From Candidatus Woesearchaeota archaeon (GTDB lineage: Archaea; Nanobdellota; Nanobdellia; Woesearchaeales; WJKV01), in NCBI GenBank assembly GCA_019322855.1, contig JAHWIA010000036.1, positions 1-7,855 of the forward strand: 7,855 bases of DNA. The letters are read 5' to 3'. Numbering within the stretch: position 1 is the first letter of the stretch; each line of letters opens with the position of its first letter. Both the position numbers and the translations under genes were made by a program. This document shows positions 1 through 6,609 of the stretch, in pieces. A model generated the notes under the pieces. It saw only the letters and a program-made list of their open reading frames with translations. It was not told the origin of the DNA and ran no database searches.

Positions 1-1995
1 AGGCATCCTGTCGTTGGTATAGAAAACATTTCCATCCCTGTATGCAGGCAATGGCGCATTAGGCGTGGAAAGGTCGACAGTAATGTTTGCAGGCGTGGTA
101 TCAAATATTTCTATTGTAAACTGTTCTGAATTTTCATTACCAAAACTGTCTTTTGCACTGAAAGTGACAGTATATTCTCCAGGAAGATAGTCTGCAAAAC
201 CGAGATTGTCTTTGATAGGTATTATATAAGCACTCCATTGCTTGCCCTGCTTTGTCATATTATAGTACTTGTCCAAGTTAGAGCTCTGGATCGAAACATA
301 AGCTTCCGCTACCTCGCCTATGTCATCGTCTGTCCTTATCGCAGTCCATTCTTCATCTGCAATGTCTGCGCTGATAAGGAAAGGTTCATTGTATTCAATT
401 GCAGCATCTGATGTCATCTCTATTGACGGACCGGTGTGATCATAATAGACATTAATAGTATCTTCTCCAAATATGTTGGCGCCGTTCTTTATCCTTGCAC
501 TCACCCTATTAGGGCCCGGGAATAGATAAGTCAAGACACCATAGATTCTATTATCAAGCAATTGTGCTGCTACTGCGACAAAGTCTTCTCCATTGAAAGT
601 CGTTATCAACGGTTCTGATGCATTCTCTGCATCGTGCGTCGCATTGACTGTTATGTGAAGCTTGGACGTGATGTAATTATCTTCTGGAGATTCTATATTG
701 ACTGCTGGAGGGATAGTATACAGTATTTTTCCGCACTTGGTCTCTTCTTTATTGCCTCCTTCATCAACAGCATAATAACATAGTTTCATATTCCTTTCTA
801 CTGGTATCCTTACGTTTATCTCGGGATCATTATCCTGACCGAACAATCTATAACTGTTCTGGCTCTCGCCTGGTATGCAAGGCAAAAGGTCTTCCCTATA
901 GCAATATACTATGTGATCAATGCCGAACTGTATCCTGTTCTGGCTCAAACTCTCATCGTTTGCCTTCAATAAAAGAGTTGCAGGATCTGTCAAGAATACT
1001 GACCATTCACGATCTTCGTATTCGCGCCCGTTGATTTCAGCGATTGTCTCTGGCGCGCTATTGTCAATGGCAAACTCATAATTCTCACTGTCGCATCTGT
1101 TAGGTGTTATGCTATTCTTTTCATTGCATCTTATATTATAATAATGATACGTATTTTCGACATAGTCTTTTTCAAGGGAATGTTTCTTGCCTCCAACAAA
1201 CTGGTCCATGCTCAGCCTGCTTCCTCCATCGATCGAGATTGTACATTCTGAAGGTTTGAGAGTGTCTGCACTGAACGTTATCGAAGTCTGCTTCACTGGC
1301 CCCTTAGGAACAGCCCTGCTTATCCCTTTCAACTGGTCTATATGGAAAGTATATTGTTTCTTGAATTCGTTTCCTACAATATCTTCACACTCCAACTCAA
1401 AACGATAATCTCCATCCTCTAAACCAATATCTCCTACAGAACCCGGATACGAGAGTATACTGCTCGTAGTTATGTCTATCAAAAGGTTTGAATCATATGG
1501 GGTTGTTTCCCTGCTTTCTCCAGGTTCGATAAAATAAGCTTCACAACTTACCAATTCATCGCTTTGTATGCTCAAGACCAAAGAAGAAAGATAACTTTCT
1601 TCAGAAGCACAATCTATCTGCAGATCACAGTTCGTACAGATTGACTGGTTCTGTATGTTGATATTTGGTGCAGAAGTATCCACATACACACTTACTTCTT
1701 TCAATAATTCCTTGTTAGAGAACACGTCTTCTGCATAATACCGCACCTTATAATTGCCATTGCCCCTCATGTCTGGCGCGAAATCTTCAATAGGTTTGAC
1801 CAATACGCTCGTACCTTTCACAATATTGGAATTCGTACCGCTTATCTCTTTCATGTCTGTGCACGCAGTCGTTCCTTCTTTGTAAATGCAATAATAAAAT
1901 GAAGAAATAGCCTCAGAGACAGTAAAATTAATTACTGACGTATCTGAGGCATTTCCCAAAATTAATGTGTCACTGTTTGGCGTGGTGGTTGGAGG
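1..1995 (-). repeat. Ig-like / cadherin-like domain array (residues 1045 to beyond 1709)
   Basis: At least six beta-sandwich units follow the Cys-rich region and a seventh starts at the window edge. Boundaries recur as D-x-[ST]-[AGP]-P or similar: VDTSAPNI near 1150, IDQLKG near 1264, IDNSAPET near 1355, TIPPAVNI near 1472, YDHTGPSI near 1563, FDTTPANI near 1676. Most units end in a strand-turn-strand such as YKVRYYAEDVFSN, YRFELECEDIVGNE or YTVTFSAKDSFGNE, the final part of many bacterial and archaeal Ig-like (Big/HYR-type) domains. Some early units carry cysteines; the last complete one (1563-1675) has none. Such arrays usually act as stalks projecting a binding head or linking to an anchor. 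Confidence 0.75.
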
Positions 1996-4900
1996 AACTA
2001 TGTCAAGCTCACAAATCGGATTGAAAGATTCCACGCCAAATTCGGTAGTGACACAATCTGCTTGACCGTCACTGTTTCCATCTTTGAAACATCTGTTCTT
2101 TTGATCATCCCATACACATCTTCCTATACCGCAAGCATCATCACTATATCTTGCAGATTCTGGAAGAGAAGAAGAGAACAAGGCAAAAGCTTGGTTTTTT
2201 CCAGTGGCATCTATACAGCTCTCTTTTGTTTTCATATCGTGACAAGTGGTGACTGGCTGGGTATAACTGCACTGTCTGCAGCTGCTCACATTCTTATCAT
2301 CGAGTTCTGCAAAACAATTTCCTAATCTGCTGCAAACGTCCTGCTCGCAATCAGCATTATCAAATATGCCTCCCTCTTTTGAACACAACCCGCATTTGTT
2401 TTGGGCTATGCTCTGGTTAAGCATATTATCTGTCATTGCTTCTTTTTGCTTATACTTTATTTCTCTCACATTGCCCACATCAATGCAAAAACCGCCGCCG
2501 ATGTCGTTGAAAGAAGTTTCATGCCACACACAATCGCCTTTTGCCTGGCACGGATTCTGTTCGCACGCAAGTTCACTGTCATAGTCAGTACAAGTCATAT
2601 TTGCAGCTGTTTCGCAAGGAAAACAGAAGTTCTTCACTGTATCTGACCTGTCCATGTAACAATTTCTTTCGTTCTGCGTGACTGGATTCTTTTTACATTT
2701 CAGATTATCAAATAATAACCCCAAGAAAGGGATTGGATTTGTGAGATCAAAACCGCACCTGCTTTCTTCTACGCACTTGGTCCTTCCGTTAGCATCAGGA
2801 CCCATACATACGAATGCATAATTGCTTCCTGTCGAGGTCTGGTGCTGGTCACAGTCTGGAAAGTATTGCGGGGAAAGAAGATCAGTCGTCAACTTATTAT
2901 TTTCATCGCATATCCTTCTCTCTGTCCTTGAAAGGCAGAACTCTTCACCATCACACCTTCCTTCGCATTCCCTGTCTCCCGGATCAATATCGTCAAGGGT
3001 AACTTTCTCCCCCATCCTTGGCCTGTTATGGTCTGCGTACATAGGCTGTATGGAAAAAGTATACAATTCATCCCATTCAAGATCCTCGATGATGAATTCG
3101 TCCTTGTCAGCATCAACAACATAAGTATCAAAAGTATTCTCGTTCGTTATCAAGAAAGACTGTACTCCTTCTTCGTTGCTACAATAATCATTATTCCATT
3201 TCAATCTTACTTGATTCTTGCATATCACGTTTTCTGCTTCAAAATCAGGCACTGTTGGTGTAGAAGGATAATCGCACGTTCTCGCGACCACGCCAAGGCT
3301 CACGTCCAAAGTGAAAATGTCGCTCACTACAAGATTGCTCGCCCTGACAACCCTGGATTCTGGTTCATACAATGGCGGCCGTTCAAATCTTATGGTGTGG
3401 TCTATATTAGGGTCAACAAAAACAACATACTTTCCGTCAACAAAACTGCTGACTTTCCTTACTTCTCCTGATGTTCCTGGATCTGCGATCACTGCCGCAT
3501 CAATAGGTTCGCCATCAACCCTGCTCACCACAGTACCCACAATAGCTGCTTTTTGCTGAAATTCGCAAGGAAGCGCGCTTATGCTGATCGGAGAGAAAGG
3601 ACAACAATACTTTCCCACGACATTCTGGAACTCGTACTCATCTGCCAGGCTTTGTACAACTGTCACTGTTTCCCCTGAGCAAGTGCACACACCATCGACA
3701 TTCTGGTTGCTCAATCTTTTTCCTGCAGGACAGTTCAATATCTCTGCACACACATTACTGCAGGTCTCTCTTTCTCCGCATTGCGCAGTGATTCCGCTCC
3801 TTGCCTGCTGCGGTTGGCACAAGAAATCATAATCGCAACAGTCAATCGTAGGTTTTTTGTCGCAATCTCCTGTCAAAACATTACATATGTGATTAATAGG
3901 GCAAGTACAATCGTCAGGAGTTCCAAGTATCAGATCCTCTCCTCTGCAGTCCCCTATGTCTGTGCAGAAGTCAAACATCACGCTGGGTTCAAGAACAAAG
4001 TCTAGCGTGTTCGTAGTTATTGCATCGGTCGCATAGATGCTTTTAGTCTTGGTATTATCAATGTAATTGGGAGATTTTGATGCTGTTATGCTGTATTGAC
4101 AATTGCTGTCAAGCCCTGTGACTCTGTAGATGCCTTGTGCATCGCTCTTCTGCACAGTGCCTCTCGCAGGACTGACTATTATATCGACACCTTCCACTGG
4201 CCTGTTCTGAAGGTCAGTTATGACGCCTGTCAATGTTTCCTGGGAAGCGCTCTGCAAGGACATGTCCTTCCTTGTCATAGGAGCCTGCAAGGTCACCTGC
4301 TCGCTCTTCGGAAAAAAACCGCATCTGTTGGCAGTTATAGCATAAGTAGAGATAGGAATTCCTACAAAACTAAATTCGCCAACAGCATCGGTTTGGGTTG
4401 TGAAGGTATTAACACTATCAGTAACAGTAACAACAACATTGGATAACGGAGTAGGGCTCGGAACACCGGATATCGTCGGCGTTATCCTTCCTACAAGATC
4501 TGCGCTCACTGCAGTGAGATCAAGCGTGATGTTCCAACCGGTAGTCTTTGTCACTGTATTTACAGCAATGCTATTCTGTATGTTAGCTTTTGAAGCAGAT
4601 ACGACTGTTGTTGTCTGCAGGATTGTAAGAGAATACTTGCCCTGCGCATCAGTGACGTCGCTCGAACCGCTTGTTTCCTGGACCTGTGCATTCTGGACAG
4701 GATTGCCGTTCTGGTCAAGCACATAACCACTTATCGCTATTGCGTTCTGTTGTTGGGAACAAGAAGCAGTTGTAAGATTTGATATCAATTGATACGGATA
4801 AGGGGAGCAAAAAGCAGAACAGAAATTATTACTGACCCTTAAATCTCCCCCGCTGTATACTGTAGGATTGGCAGTGCCGAAATTACATACACAGCAACCG

Positions 4901-5127
4901 CATTCCTGCACTTCTTTACAGGTCTGCACATTAGCATAGAACTGGCCAAAGCACTGGTCGCTCGGCAGATTATCAGTGCAAGTAACATCGACCGCAGTGC
5001 TTGAAAACGTAGTTTGTTCATTGACACAGCAGCTCGCATGGACAATGTATGGTGAAATAAGAAATATTAAAGCAAGAATTATGATTAATAGTATTGATAA
5101 ACTATCCTTTCTACCTCTTTTAGTCAT
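1..5127 (-). CDS. Giant secreted multi-domain, cysteine-rich surface protein (C-terminus beyond the window)
   Basis: The minus-strand frame is open from ATG at 5127-5125 to base 1 with no stop in 1,709 codons; I read every codon. An in-frame TAA at 5181-5179 and the absence of a nearby alternative Met fix the start. Residues 1-31 are a Sec signal: MTKRGRKDS, hydrophobic 10-29, probable cleavage at VHA/S. Order of domains: Cys-rich module 32-128; carboxypeptidase-regulatory-like beta domains at about 132-208, 210-285 and 297-381; Cys-rich 388-521; a fourth such domain 527-612; Fn3-like 621-711; Cys-rich 721-1039 with a repeated module and a calcium-type loop; Ig-like array 1045 to beyond 1709. 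No catalytic motif was seen. These beta folds are common in adhesins and surface proteins, so an extracellular structural or adhesive role is inferred. The missing C-terminus may hold a membrane or S-layer anchor. It has its own promoter and lies 70 bases after a pilin-like gene. The reading frame is secure; the biological role is open. Confidence 0.93.
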   Translation of the reverse strand, partial: MTKRGRKDSLSILLIIILALIFLISPYIVHASCCVNEQTTFSSTAVDVTCTDNLPSDQCFGQFYANVQTCKEVQECGCCVCNFGTANPTVYSGGDLRVSNNFCSAFCSPYPYQLISNLTTASCSQQQNAIAISGYVLDQNGNPVQNAQVQETSGSSDVTDAQGKYSLTILQTTTVVSASKANIQNSIAVNTVTKTTGWNITLDLTAVSADLVGRITPTISGVPSPTPLSNVVVTVTDSVNTFTTQTDAVGEFSFVGIPISTYAITANRCGFFPKSEQVTLQAPMTRKDMSLQSASQETLTGVITDLQNRPVEGVDIIVSPARGTVQKSDAQGIYRVTGLDSNCQYSITASKSPNYIDNTKTKSIYATDAITTNTLDFVLEPSVMFDFCTDIGDCRGEDLILGTPDDCTCPINHICNVLTGDCDKKPTIDCCDYDFLCQPQQARSGITAQCGERETCSNVCAEILNCPAGKRLSNQNVDGVCTCSGETVTVVQSLADEYEFQNVVGKYCCPFSPISISALPCEFQQKAAIVGTVVSRVDGEPIDAAVIADPGTSGEVRKVSSFVDGKYVVFVDPNIDHTIRFERPPLYEPESRVVRASNLVVSDIFTLDVSLGVVARTCDYPSTPTVPDFEAENVICKNQVRLKWNNDYCSNEEGVQSFLITNENTFDTYVVDADKDEFIIEDLEWDELYTFSIQPMYADHNRPRMGEKVTLDDIDPGDRECEGRCDGEEFCLSRTERRICDENNKLTTDLLSPQYFPDCDQHQTSTGSNYAFVCMGPDANGRTKCVEESRCGFDLTNPIPFLGLLFDNLKCKKNPVTQNERNCYMDRSDTVKNFCFPCETAANMTCTDYDSELACEQNPCQAKGDCVWHETSFNDIGGGFCIDVGNVREIKYKQKEAMTDNMLNQSIAQNKCGLCSKEGGIFDNADCEQDVCSRLGNCFAELDDKNVSSCRQCSYTQPVTTCHDMKTKESCIDATGKNQAFALFSSSLPESARYSDDACGIGRCVWDDQKNRCFKDGNSDGQADCVTTEFGVESFNPICELDIVPPTTTPNSDTLILGNASDTSVINFTVSEAISSFYYCIYKEGTTACTDMKEISGTNSNIVKGTSVLVKPIEDFAPDMRGNGNYKVRYYAEDVFSNKELLKEVSVYVDTSAPNINIQNQSICTNCDLQIDCASEESYLSSLVLSIQSDELVSCEAYFIEPGESRETTPYDSNLLIDITTSSILSYPGSVGDIGLEDGDYRFELECEDIVGNEFKKQYTFHIDQLKGISRAVPKGPVKQTSITFSADTLKPSECTISIDGGSRLSMDQFVGGKKHSLEKDYVENTYHYYNIRCNEKNSITPNRCDSENYEFAIDNSAPETIAEINGREYEDREWSVFLTDPATLLLKANDESLSQNRIQFGIDHIVYCYREDLLPCIPGESQNSYRLFGQDNDPEINVRIPVERNMKLCYYAVDEGGNKEETKCGKILYTIPPAVNIESPEDNYITSKLHITVNATHDAENASEPLITTFNGEDFVAVAAQLLDNRIYGVLTYLFPGPNRVSARIKNGANIFGEDTINVYYDHTGPSIEMTSDAAIEYNEPFLISADIADEEWTAIRTDDDIGEVAEAYVSIQSSNLDKYYNMTKQGKQWSAYIIPIKDNLGFADYLPGEYTVTFSAKDSFGNENSEQFTIEIFDTTPANITVDLSTPNAPLPAYRDGNVFYTNDRMP
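2053..2082 (-). other. Calcium-loop-like motif DGNSDGQADC (residues 1016-1025)
   Basis: The sequence D-G-N-S-D-G-Q-A-D-C has acidic or amide residues at loop positions 1, 3, 5 and 9 with Gly at 6 (D1016, N1018, D1020, G1021, D1024). This matches the DxDxDGxxD calcium loops of dockerin and thrombospondin type-3 repeats. It is a single loop, sits just after the third Cys module, and precedes the Ig-like array. Calcium binding is inferred from the motif. Confidence 0.55.
2089..2592 (-). repeat. Diverged triplicate Cys module (residues 846-1013)
   Basis: Within the 721-1039 Cys-rich block (about 31 cysteines) three related units can be aligned by eye. Unit 1: C846-x8-C855-EQNP-C859-x5-C865-VW, closing at C880-ID. 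Unit 2: C927-EQDV-C932-x5-C938-FA, closing at C950-x2-C953. Unit 3: C962-x8-C971, then C999-x4-C1004-VW, closing at C1013-FKD. Shared details are C-x8-C in units 1 and 3, CEQ-x2-C-x5-C in units 1 and 2, and CVW in units 1 and 3. The pattern is loosely reminiscent of PSI-type small disulfide modules (C-x-W near the end), but I do not claim membership. Confidence 0.6.
2995..3267 (-). other. Fibronectin type III-like domain (residues 621-711)
   Basis: It begins PSTPTVPDFEAEN, has the core strand QVRLKWNND (the Fn3 W position), a middle strand SFLITNEN, and the conserved L-x-W-x-x-L-Y-x-F-x-I turn seen as EDLEWDELYTFSIQP. This order and spacing fit an Fn3 beta sandwich of about 90 residues. Two cysteines (VICKN and DYCSN) lie in it and could form an extra disulfide. 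The next residues (DPGDREC) lead into the third Cys-rich block. Confidence 0.65.
3292..3549 (-). other. Fourth carboxypeptidase-regulatory-like beta domain (residues 527-612)
   Basis: The segment AIVGTVVSRVDGEPIDAAVI followed by SSFVDGKYVVFV and a terminal FTLDVSLG repeats the pattern of the three upstream units (G-x-V-x-x-x-x-G-x-P-[IV]-x-x-A-x-V, then a DGKY turn and hydrophobic strand). It contains no cysteine, in contrast to the blocks either side. Family assignment rests on this pattern only. Confidence 0.72.
3563..3966 (-). other. Second cysteine-rich block (residues 388-521)
   Basis: This block holds 18 cysteines in about 134 residues, between the third and fourth carboxypeptidase-regulatory-like domains. 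It opens with FCTDIGDC, continues through DDCTC, IC, GDC, then the pair DCC, later TC-x2-VC, VCTC and the pair YCC, and closes at LPC521. I recognise no named family. The even cysteine count suggests a disulfide-stabilised extracellular module. It interrupts an otherwise regular run of beta-sandwich domains, as if inserted between them. Confidence 0.6.
3985..4734 (-). other. Three tandem carboxypeptidase-regulatory-like beta domains (residues 132-381)
   Basis: Three successive units share the pattern G-x-[VI]-x-(D)-x-x-G-x-P-[VL]-x-[NG]-[AV]-x-V, then TDAxGxYxxxx, then a strand like YxITAxK. Unit 1 (about 132-208) begins SGYVLDQNGNPVQNAQV and continues VTDAQGKYSL. Unit 2 (about 210-285) has GRITPTISG, TDAVGEFSFVGIP and YAITANRCGF. 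Unit 3 (about 297-381) begins TGVITDLQNRPVEGVDI and has SDAQGIYRVTGLD and YSITASK. This is the signature of the CarboxypepD_reg / transthyretin-like seven-stranded fold, usually a non-catalytic stalk or adhesion module. A shadow peptide on the plus strand over part of this region has no support. Confidence 0.8.
4742..5034 (-). other. N-terminal cysteine-rich module of the giant protein (residues 32-128)
   Basis: Immediately after the predicted signal cleavage site the mature protein begins SCCVNE and carries 12 cysteines in about 95 residues. These include a CC pair at 33-34, the dense cluster C70-x5-CGCCVC (C76, C78, C79, C81), and later FC-x3-FC and SC. The even count and the extracellular location favour disulfides; metal binding by the CxCCxC cluster is a less likely alternative. 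It resembles, from memory only, Cys-rich modules with a GCC motif at the N-terminus of large uncharacterised DPANN surface proteins. Confidence 0.6.
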
Positions 5128-5137
5128 ACCTATCCAA

Positions 5138-5144
5138 CCCTCTC
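5138..5144 (-). promoter_or_regulatory. Shine-Dalgarno-like site of the giant gene
   Basis: The minus strand reads GAGAGGG here, with GAGG at 5142-5139, 11 bases before ATG at 5127. The spacing is slightly long but within a usable range. No alternative in-frame Met lies between this site and the signal peptide, so it supports the chosen start. Confidence 0.55.
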
Positions 5145-5175
5145 TTTCAATCCTATTGCCTTTTAAAACAAATTT

Positions 5176-5187
5176 AGTTTATAAACT
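5176..5187 (-). promoter_or_regulatory. Archaeal TATA box in a 12-base palindrome
   Basis: The bases agtttataaact form a perfect inverted repeat with TTTATAAA at its centre (5178-5185), a good archaeal TATA box. On the minus strand the preceding ACCACAAAG is A-rich and could act as BRE. The box centre lies 54 bases before the ATG, so with the usual 25-30 base offset transcription would start near 5155 and leave a leader of about 28 bases. The position inside the 70-base gap supports separate transcription of the giant gene. Confidence 0.6.
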
Positions 5188-5197
5188 TTGTGGTGAT

Positions 5198-6595
5198 TTA
5201 AGAAGAAGCAGGACTTGGAGATACTTGTGTAGGCATTATCCATAATCTGACCTTCTGTTCATCCTTCATATGGCCGTCATCCACTTCTATTGAGAAATTG
5301 TGCGCAGCCGGATTCGTATCCCTTGACATGTTGATTATTATGCTGGCCTGGCCGTTCAGCTGACTGTATTGCCAGCCTTCGCCTGTTCCTGGAATCCATT
5401 TGTACAAACTGCCCATCCTATACTTTTCAAAATACGTCTTGCCCCAGTCAATGTAATTGAAAGTCAGATTCCCTTCATCCTCGTTCATGTCAACTGCATT
5501 CGGGGTGACTGTTTCCTGTGTAATTGTTTGTCCCTGAGGAAAATACCATATAATGTCATAATTAGGTGCGCTGTTCGTGCCTCGCACATATTCTAGCACA
5601 GGAGGTATATTTTCTCTGACAAACTGGAAAGTTAGCGTTTTATCGTTAAGCATGCTGTTTCCGTCTTTAACAATGATCAAGTCATCACCATCTCTTCCTT
5701 CTGTATCGCGCTCCACTTGCACTGTATAGCCTGGCCAATAAGTTTCCAGGTTTGTATAATCAGTAGAAATGTCAAATTTCAGGTCTGTGATGTCTTTATT
5801 TATCAGATTGAAGATGAATGTATGGAAATATTCATACTTTGTCTTTAACAATACTTCAAAATGCTCCACATCTGTCATTGTCTGCAATCCTGCGCCTGTG
5901 ACCTGCAATGGCATATCGACTATTATTCTTGTATCCTGTGTAGTGAAAGTAATGTCTACTTCTGCATCACCTTCTCGTATATTGTAAGGTATGCCTGTCA
6001 CATTGGTTATCTCGCCGAAATCTATACAGTCATTTATCTTGCCGGCGACATAAGATTCTAATTGCACTTCTATCGAACCAGGGCTTGCTTTCAGAGGGGG
6101 CATATTGTTCTGCGCCAATCTCGGTTCAACTGCAAAATCAGGATCATAAGTATAGTTGCAATACGGCCAGCTCATATTATGCCTGCATTTCCATTTAGGA
6201 TATTTGTCATAACCCAATTCAGGATGTAAAATATTCCTGGTGACAAGATAATTTACATAATATTCTTTATTATCTATTATCTTTTTCACACTGCCCCCCT
6301 TAGGAGTGGGTGTGCAGCTTTCTTTATCACAAAGAATGGTTGCAAAAGGCTGACCGTTATATATCCTTCCTCCTTGCAGAGAAATAAAATCAAGACCTTC
6401 TTCAAAAGACTTATGGATACAGCTTTCCACATAATAACGCAACGGCGCGCTCCGTATCTTGCTCTTTGCGATAGACAATTGCTCTATTTCCTGTTCTCCA
6501 GGAGTCAGCCTCTGGGTTAGATAGAACAAGAAAAAGAAAACAACAAGAATGATGATGCCTATGATAATAAACAGAGTAACTTGACCTTTTTTCAT
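5198..6595 (-). CDS. Pilin-like secreted protein with class III signal and C-terminal cadherin/Ig-like domain
   Basis: The protein has 465 residues, starts at ATG 6595 and ends at TAA 5198. The N-terminus MKKGQVTLFIIIGI followed by a hydrophobic segment to about residue 26 matches the archaeal class III signal, in which an EppA/FlaK-type prepilin peptidase cuts after KKG. The retained hydrophobic helix would anchor it in the membrane or in a pilus core. After cleavage, position +5 is Phe rather than the usual Glu. The ectodomain (about 30-328) has six cysteines, including CDKESC and a pair around WKC and PYC, and sequons such as NMS, NYT and NVT. Residues about 329-454 look cadherin/Ig-like: NIPPVLEY at the start, then NEDEGNLTFNY, then FSIEVDDGH with a final strand KVRLWIM. 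The tail PTQVSPSPASS is Ser/Pro-rich. At 465 residues it is far longer than a typical pilin, so it may be a minor pilin, a tip adhesin or a simple anchored surface protein. It is probably co-transcribed with the upstream gene. Confidence 0.88.
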   Translation of the reverse strand: MKKGQVTLFIIIGIIILVVFFFLFYLTQRLTPGEQEIEQLSIAKSKIRSAPLRYYVESCIHKSFEEGLDFISLQGGRIYNGQPFATILCDKESCTPTPKGGSVKKIIDNKEYYVNYLVTRNILHPELGYDKYPKWKCRHNMSWPYCNYTYDPDFAVEPRLAQNNMPPLKASPGSIEVQLESYVAGKINDCIDFGEITNVTGIPYNIREGDAEVDITFTTQDTRIIVDMPLQVTGAGLQTMTDVEHFEVLLKTKYEYFHTFIFNLINKDITDLKFDISTDYTNLETYWPGYTVQVERDTEGRDGDDLIIVKDGNSMLNDKTLTFQFVRENIPPVLEYVRGTNSAPNYDIIWYFPQGQTITQETVTPNAVDMNEDEGNLTFNYIDWGKTYFEKYRMGSLYKWIPGTGEGWQYSQLNGQASIIINMSRDTNPAAHNFSIEVDDGHMKDEQKVRLWIMPTQVSPSPASS

Positions 6596-6602
6596 TAAAA
6601 AA

Positions 6603-6606
6603 CCTC
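6603..6606 (-). promoter_or_regulatory. Shine-Dalgarno site of the pilin-like gene
   Basis: The minus strand reads AAAGAGGTTTTTTA-ATG. GAGG lies 7 bases before the start codon, an ideal spacing. The site sits in the 14-base gap after the stop of the upstream gene. This fixes the start at 6595 and supports translation from a shared transcript. Confidence 0.75.
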
Positions 6607-6609
6607 TTT

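Larger units (their letters stand above)
5128..5197 (-). other. 70-base intergenic gap
   Basis: This is the longest non-coding stretch in the window. On the minus strand it holds the palindromic TATA box, a T-rich run (TTTGTTTT, near 5164-5173) that could serve as a weak archaeal terminator for the upstream pair, and the Shine-Dalgarno of the giant gene. No small gene or structured RNA is visible in it. Confidence 0.6.

Noticed and set aside
2889..3131. Minus-strand 80-codon frame in another phase
   Set aside because: It is out of phase with the giant gene, inside its Fn3 and Cys-rich region, and has no features of its own.
3028..3471. Plus-strand open frame of 147 codons
   Set aside because: It lies wholly inside the continuous minus-strand frame, whose translation has clear Fn3 and beta-domain patterns; the plus-strand peptide has no recognisable signal, domain or Shine-Dalgarno.
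4400..4726. Plus-strand open frame of 108 codons with Val/Thr-rich sequence
   Set aside because: It mirrors the Thr/Val-rich beta domains coded on the other strand; low-complexity strand codons keep the antisense frame open.
1..5127. Possible protease, peptidase or glycosidase activity suggested by the carboxypeptidase-related domains
   Set aside because: The carboxypeptidase regulatory-like domain is non-catalytic, and no HxxE zinc site, serine triad or glycosidase motif was noticed in the translation.
5161..5173. T-rich run on the minus strand as a strong terminator for the upstream pair
   Set aside because: The run is short and interrupted, without a stem-loop; it is mentioned only as a weak possibility.
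4976..5245. Plus-strand open frame spanning the intergenic gap
   Set aside because: It overlaps the signal peptide of the giant gene, the promoter and the end of the pilin-like gene, and shows no domain or translation signal.
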